Origin: Pohlia nutans
Lineage: Eukaryota; Streptophyta; Bryopsida; Bryales; Mniaceae
Length of the DNA stretch: 64,000 nucleotides
NCBI GenBank assembly: GCA_022496805.1
Contig: CM040085.1
Span: forward strand, 46,467,811-46,531,810
Direction: 5' to 3'
This document shows positions 58,319 through 64,000 of the stretch, in pieces; the first letter of the stretch is position 1; each line of letters opens with the position of its first letter. The translations under genes and the position numbers were made by a program. The notes below the pieces were generated by a model, which did no database searches, was not told the origin of the DNA, and saw nothing but the letters and a program-made list of their open reading frames with translations.

Positions 58319-59999
58319 CCTCATAAATCTTTTTCTGATGTTACAAAGAATAGAGAGACCTTCACACAAACATGGAAGTGTCCTTCCACGTCAGGAAGAT
58401 CTACAAAAGAATAATAATAATAATAATCCTATGATGCAAATGTTGCAATATATATTTCTCTCAGCTAGCAGTAGAGAATGTTTCAAATGGCTATATCCTA
58501 AACATTAGTCATGGAGAGCGGCACAAGGCCTAAAGTACTACGTCCATGCAACTGACTTAAACCCTCAGATCGATTGTAGTGTTACATAAGAAATGGCATT
58601 GTGATCAAAATCACATGTCAGTAATTTCACCTCGGAAAGAGAATCCACTAATCTAAAGCTCTGAAACAATGCTGACAGAGGATTCTCTCACGGGCGCAAG
58701 CTACATTGGTAGATTAAAAGCTACAAACGCTTGATAACAATCAAGCCAACTCAGAACAATTCATGAAAACCTTCGAATGTGCTCGGCAGCAGCACGCGAA
58801 TCCTGAGAAGGGGTAGTCGGTCTCAAGGTGACAAACACGCCGATGAACTGGCCTTGCATCGCTGTATCCAAATGTGACAAAACCTCCAAATCCTTCCGGT
58901 ACGTAATTCTCTCAATTCCACAATGCTACAACCAACAGGAGAATCAGGAAATGCTTTCTATGGCAATGTAGATCGCCAGATTCATATATTCCTTGCCACA
59001 ATGCGATCCTACAAGGAGCACTGAGACGCGCACAAGACTGTGGGTTTTGGGGTTTTTCAACGCAGTTTTGTGATCAGAGCTGGATGACTGACCTGCTGGA
59101 AATCGACGTGCAATCTAAGGCAACAAAGACAACAAGCGGGAGATCACTGAAAACAACAACGATGTGAAGAAGTTGCAATGAGAGTTCGATTACTTGTAAA
59201 CGCGCGCGCCTCGCTCTTCATCTCCATCATCTTTTTATGGACAGCCAGCGTCGAAATTCCAGGAATACTGTGACCACGTACTCCCAGCATGGGGCGACGG
59301 ACGAACGCTGTTCCCACGACCGTCGTCCTGGGCGACGGAAAAGGAGTTTCGTTTCAGATCTTTCGGCTTCCGGTTCTATTCCATTTCGATTCCCGTCTGG
59401 GAAAAGTTATTTCCGTCTGCTAAAACTTACCGTGGTAAAATGAATGGGCTAAAGTTAGAGCGAGTGAGGTAACTTGGAGGAGAGGGAAGGAAAAAGCACT
59501 TATTTCATTTCCGAAAAAAGGTTTGGCACTGCTTTCGTGCATGTCCTTGCCGGCCACTTGGAATGGGGTCTAACTAAAGGTCAGGCTAAATTTGCTAGGA
59601 AGGCTATTTTTATTTTGGACAAAATATATATCTTTAATTGCTCCCATCTGTTTGTGAGAAAAGAAAATCATAACATGCTGAGTGTCGGGATCGATATTCC
59701 AAGCACAACCTGTTGAATGCAGTTTTCAATGAATTGGATGAATATTGATGATTATCATTTTGATGAATTGGATGAATATTAATGATTATCATTTGGATGA
59801 ACTGGACTTTTAAAAGCATTCATCGTTCATTTATTCGATGGTTGTGGTTTTAGAGGTTAAAGGTTTAGTTCATTTGAAAAGAATGATGTTAGCAATATGA
59901 ATTTAGGTACATCTTTAATAATCATAATGTTAATCCAAAGACCATTGTGAAAAGAGGGTTTGTTTGGGGGAGTTCATCTCACCATGCTTTTGTATGTCT
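58319..59999. other. Upstream region of the zinc-finger gene; no second gene recognised
   Basis: Moderate GC to about 59420, consistent with promoter and leader. ATA trinucleotide run near 58410-58427. The 80-codon plus-strand frame at 59474-59716 (AGHLEWGLTKGQAKFARKA) has no known motif; I leave it uncalled. A 36-bp unit (GAATTGGATGAATATTGATG) is duplicated at 59734-59800. Confidence 0.4.
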
Positions 60000-60810
60000 T
60001 TAACCCTTTAGTGTCCAGGGTACTGTAGCTGGGAGCACTGGATTTCAGTGGATTTTTCCACCGTGATTGAGATTACCAGAAATAGAATGGATTAAATTAG
60101 ACAGTAGCCGTACAATTCTAATCTCAACTGGAGAGGACACATTTTATTAAAATTTGAGAATCATCCAATGGTGGGATTGGAAGATTATAGTATGTATTTG
60201 AATTGTATAATGCACTCTCAAAAATGAGATTTTGGGGGGTGTGTGACTTCAAAGTTAAATAGAATTTGGGTTAAATTTTCAAAAACGAAAGGAAAGAAGT
60301 TGAGCTATGCCCTATGTCAACACCTCTCCGTTGCAATCTTTCATATCAAGAATAGACTCACACATAATTATTGTGAATTTTATAAATGAAAGTGACTTAT
60401 CCATATACGGTTTAGGACAAAATTTTATACGTTGAAAATTGACAGGAGTGGGTACATTAGTCAAGATCGGATTACACACACTAATGGAAGATGAAGAAAA
60501 GAACACAATCCAAAAAAATAAAACAAGATAACAAACTTCCAAACACAAGAAATATTGCATAATACATGTGTTGTATTTGTAAGTATTTACTCTATTTTCA
60601 AGTATTTTCAGTATTCTCGCGTTCTGTTGATAGGTATTTTGATAGTTGTACAATTCCAAATTGAAAATTTCTTTTTCTGGAAGGTGTGTAATGTATATGG
60701 GCAAATCTGAACTTCAAAACTGAAGTTCCAATTCTTCACAGATTCTCTGCTATTTGCATTTCGGACGTTGCAGTGACCATAATGTGGTCAGCTGGGCACT
60801 AAAGGGTTAA
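60000..60810. mobile_element. piggyBac-like element pB-B copy 4
   Basis: TTAACCCTTTAGTGTCCAGG at the left, GCTGGGCACTAAAGGGTTAA at the right; 811 bp, same orientation as 49545-50351. First of three elements joined by shared TTAA. Confidence 0.85.
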
Positions 60811-61359
60811 CCCCCGAACGTGCAAGGAATCCGTGGGGTTATGTTTGGTCGTTTTTCAGTCAAACGCTGATTTTCACCTAGTTTCTAATTTCAAATGCAA
60901 ATAATCTCAGCTAAAAAAGTGTAGGGGTTATCATTTACTTTCTAACTCAATTTATCATTATTCAAAATTGTTAAAATTGCGTTTTTTTACAACACTTTAA
61001 AGCTCAAAACCCTAAAATCCCAATATACATTGTCAAAAACGTTTTTCTATCAAATTTCTTTTTATGTAAGCTGAAGAAGCATACCACCAAGACCTTGTTT
61101 TTTTATCACTATTTATATTTTTCCTAAAGTTTTCATACTATTCTAAGCATTTTTGTAATTATTGTGATTTTTACAAGAAAAAGACTTTGAAAAATCTTAT
61201 AAATATTATTTTTATTTCAATAATTTTGAAAAAGTTAGGGTAAATCGATTCAACAATACCCTATATGGGAATAATACTAGAAAAAAATAATATGTTTTGA
61301 AATGTGAGGAAATGATGAGGTTTGACCAGGTAATTGTAGTGTGGACGCTTAAGGATTAA
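60807..61359. mobile_element. piggyBac-like MITE pB-C copy 3
   Basis: TTAACCCCCGAACGTGCAAGG at the left (TTAA shared with pB-B copy 4), GTGGACGCTTAAGGATTAA at the right; 553 bp. Matches 36442-36971 closely. Confidence 0.8.
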
Positions 61360-61996
61360 ACCCCGTAAAGGTAACAAGGTCGGTCCCTGGAATTGACAAT
61401 TTGAGATAAATCATTATAAAATACTATTTGGAAGAATGTTTTGGAATTGACATACAAATAAAAGTTATAAAGTACTATTTGGATGAATACTTTGGAATTG
61501 ACATCAAATAAAAGTTGTCGATTTTGAATTTTAGATTCCATCAATATGGTTAGATTCACCATTGCTATCACCAATATTTTATTATAAAATTTGAAAATTA
61601 AAATTAAAATTTCCTTCTAAAGTTGATTACAATCAAAATATTAACATTTTATGAGTAAAGTTTGTTGGACTGGATTTGAAATGAGATACTCTTGATATGG
61701 TCATTTTAAAAATAAAAATAAAATTGTGTTTCTAAAATCTATGACCTCATTTTTGCAAGGCCACCTTTGAACTAATGTCAATTCAATTTTTGCTTGGTCA
61801 AAATTTCATACTTCTACGTTTGTAATTTTAGAGTAGTATGTACTCTAATAACACCAAATCCAACCCGTGAATAGGACAACAACTTGATGAAGTATCTCCA
61901 AAAACTGTTTCATTGTATTGAGGTCCATGGAGAATGAGATTTGAAAGAAAAAATGCCATCAACCCAATACAGTTTGGTTAGGCCTTTAGGGGTTAA
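61356..61996. mobile_element. piggyBac-like MITE pB-D copy 2
   Basis: TTAAACCCCGTAAAGGTAAC at the left (TTAA shared with pB-C copy 3), GGCCTTTAGGGGTTAA at the right; 641 bp. Matches 5466-6053, with a 60-base internal duplication (ATAAAGT.. TTTGGAATTGACAT, 61436-61503). Confidence 0.75.
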
Positions 61997-62101
61997 ATTG
62001 GATTTGATTTGCTAATATTTTACCTAGTACTAAGTGTAAATAAGTCATAACTATATCATGTGGACTTCAAAAATAAGTGGTATTAATCATTAGAAGAGAA
62101 A

Positions 62102-62480
62102 TGAGCCCTCCAAGAGGCTTTTTCGATGTTCGGGCCAAAATCTAATTTTTTATTGGAATTATTTTTTAAATGAAAATACTTTTAAAAATAAAATGTTAAT
62201 AAAATAAAATAAAAAATATTATTTAAATTTTTTAGAAAATGTTTAAAAAAATTTCAAAGATTATTTGAACAATTTTTAAAATTAAAAATATATTAAAAAA
62301 TATATTAAAAATTTAAAAATTTAAAAAAAAAACTTTTAATATTTAATATCCAATCTGAAATGTCGAACTCATGCCACATCAGATTTCATTTTTTAAATAT
62401 TTTTATATTAATTAAATATTTTTTAAAAAATTCAAAAAGTTAAAATAAAAATAAAAACTCGAGGCCTCTTAGAGGGCTCA
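62102..62480. mobile_element. Candidate MITE with TGAGCCCTC ends, superfamily unclear
   Basis: TGAGCCCTCCAAGAGGC at the left and GAGGCCTCTTAGAGGGCTCA at the right form inverted repeats with one or two mismatches. If the ends are GAGCCC and GGGCTC, AAAT lies on both sides. The inside is almost pure A/T. Confidence 0.55.
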
Positions 62481-63460
62481 AATTTCTTGTAATGGATATT
62501 GCCACTTCAAAGTAACTTTTATGACCATAGACAAGTGACCAATAGCTAGTAACAAATATCATGCAAATATATTGAAGATTGGAAGAATAATATCATTGGT
62601 TTATTTTTGGATTGTTTGGTGTTTCACCGTTTATAGATTGAGTGTTCAAATTTAAGACGATGAATGAATTCTAAAAAATGTTTCATGCAAACAAAAACTT
62701 GTTATTTTCATCTATTCAAGTATTTTTTTTATTGTTGTATTAGTTTTGTAGCATTTGTACAATACAAATTTCTAAAACTTTTCTTTACAAATATTCTACA
62801 TATAAATGGTAACAAGTATGTTTCACGTCAAAAACTAATTTTTTAAAGTTCAAATCATGGTCTTTTCAAAAAGATTTTAAAAATTAGGTTTAAGATATTT
62901 TAAAATTGTTATAATCAAAATTATTTAAAGGAATGTTTTTTTTGGTATAGGTCACTAATATTCAAACCACAATCAAGTTTGGAAGGAATTTCCAATTCCT
63001 AATTTCAAATAAACATAAGCAAACACAATACTAGATACAATTGTATGGACGTGATTTATGAGTTATAGCTTAAAAAGATTATTTGAAACTCATCATCAAA
63101 TTATTCTTCTAAGTTGTTCATTTTAATACATCTATAAATTTTTGGAAACTTGTACTACCCTTAGTATTTATAGGATCAATGTATACACTTTAGTAGTATG
63201 GAGAGATGAATTTTTATGCGTGCGATTTCTATACAAGTTAGTTTAAATGGCTTTTTTCTATTGGAAGTAGATAGCCTACATAACATAATACAAAACAAGT
63301 TTATAATATGGAGCCTATGCACCCGTAGAAATCACGCATTTAAAACATCAGCTTTACAATATGGAAAATTCTTTAGTCTTTATTAGTCTTTATAAATCTT
63401 TGTTAGCCTTTATAAGTCTTTATTAGTCTTTATTAGTCTTTGTGTTTGTTTTGGCCTACG

Positions 63461-63494
<34 letters not shown>

Positions 63495-64000
63495 AATATG
63501 AATTGTGTATTTTTATAATGTCATTGGATTGTATTTCTACACTAAGGCTATGAGGTAAAGTTGTTCTTTTATTGCAACTTTCATCAAAGCTCCATACGTT
63601 ATGTTTGCTTACTTTCAAATGTGCATTTTGTAAACATTAGGCGTGTAAGGTATATTATAACATTTAAGGGTATTTTTCTTGGAGTGTTTTTACGAAGCCC
63701 TTGATTTACATGTGATTTTTAATGTGTGATATTCACATAGTGAAAAAATGTATTTTTCATAAATGACACTTTTGAAATTTATTGATATTGTCATGGTTAG
63801 TAAAGGTGCAATGTTCCATCTTTAGTTTGACATTGTTGAATAAAGTATCGTATTATGTTTCTTTAACTACTATTATAATAGAGAATAAATTTTCACGAGT
63901 ATGTAAATCCAATAATTTGTACATGGTATTTAGGATTGGTTGTTTGTGTAGAAGACTATCATATGGATGGTTTATCAATGTGAAAAATATGACTCCTTGT
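62481..64000. other. No gene recognised; short AT-rich repeats
   Basis: Bases 63373-63452 repeat a 10- to 12-base unit (TTTATTAGTC) about seven times; 63461-63485 is a run of 25 T. Otherwise AT-rich without motifs. Confidence 0.6.

Noticed and set aside
59474..59716. 80-codon plus-strand frame with GHLEWGLTKGQAKFARK
   Set aside because: Suggestive local composition, but no recognised family, no clear start context and no second exon; left uncalled.

Overview
The window is AT-rich nuclear DNA of a land plant, most likely a bryophyte. The coding genes have GT-AG introns. The recognisable proteins are plant-specific: a PYR/PYL/RCAR abscisic-acid receptor, whose sequence looks closest to what I remember of moss PYLs, an organellar asparaginyl-tRNA synthetase with 15 exons, and a plant-style four-finger C2H2 regulator. 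Assignment to moss is inference; no rRNA, tRNA or organelle sequence settles it.

Genes are sparse. From left to right: the 5' part of a LINE ORF runs off the left edge on the minus strand (1-868). The PYL gene (15396-16055, minus) faces a possible small two-exon plus-strand gene of unknown function (16778-17227). The chloroplast/mitochondrial AsnRS gene lies at 44104-49246 (plus, 571 codons by my exon model). A three-exon zinc-finger gene lies at 56379-58318 (minus). Two unidentified coding-like remnants are at 28164-28500 and 38208-38600. Everything else looks like repeats or featureless AT-rich DNA.

The dominant structure is a dense population of short non-autonomous DNA transposons. About two dozen begin with a variant of TTAACCCCTAAACGTCC or TTAACCCTTTAGTGCCC, end with the inverted complement, and sit on TTAA. 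This is the signature of the piggyBac superfamily (TTAA target, CCC...GGG ends). I sort them by internal similarity into families pB-A to pB-L (my own labels). They are nested or chained, often sharing one TTAA between neighbours (B4-C3-D2 at 60000-61996). Two nested insertions (D1 in B1, I2 in C2) leave TTAA on both sides where a related copy or the expected terminus has one, and one element (C1) is flanked by ATAT on both sides. Other elements are hAT-like (8-bp duplication), PIF/Harbinger-like (TTA duplication) and TA-flanked mariner-like MITEs. There are also tandem arrays with periods of 142, 127, about 149, 173 and 66 bp, a 1.8-kb tandem duplication at 39.7-43.4 kb, and several long TA microsatellites.

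The genes show no operon-like or pathway link to one another. The AsnRS gene is laced with MITEs: introns 2 and 14 hold same-length, oppositely oriented copies of pB-K, intron 13 another small element, and intron 4 a remnant. No transposase for any of the cut-and-paste families was recognised, so they must have been moved by enzymes encoded elsewhere.
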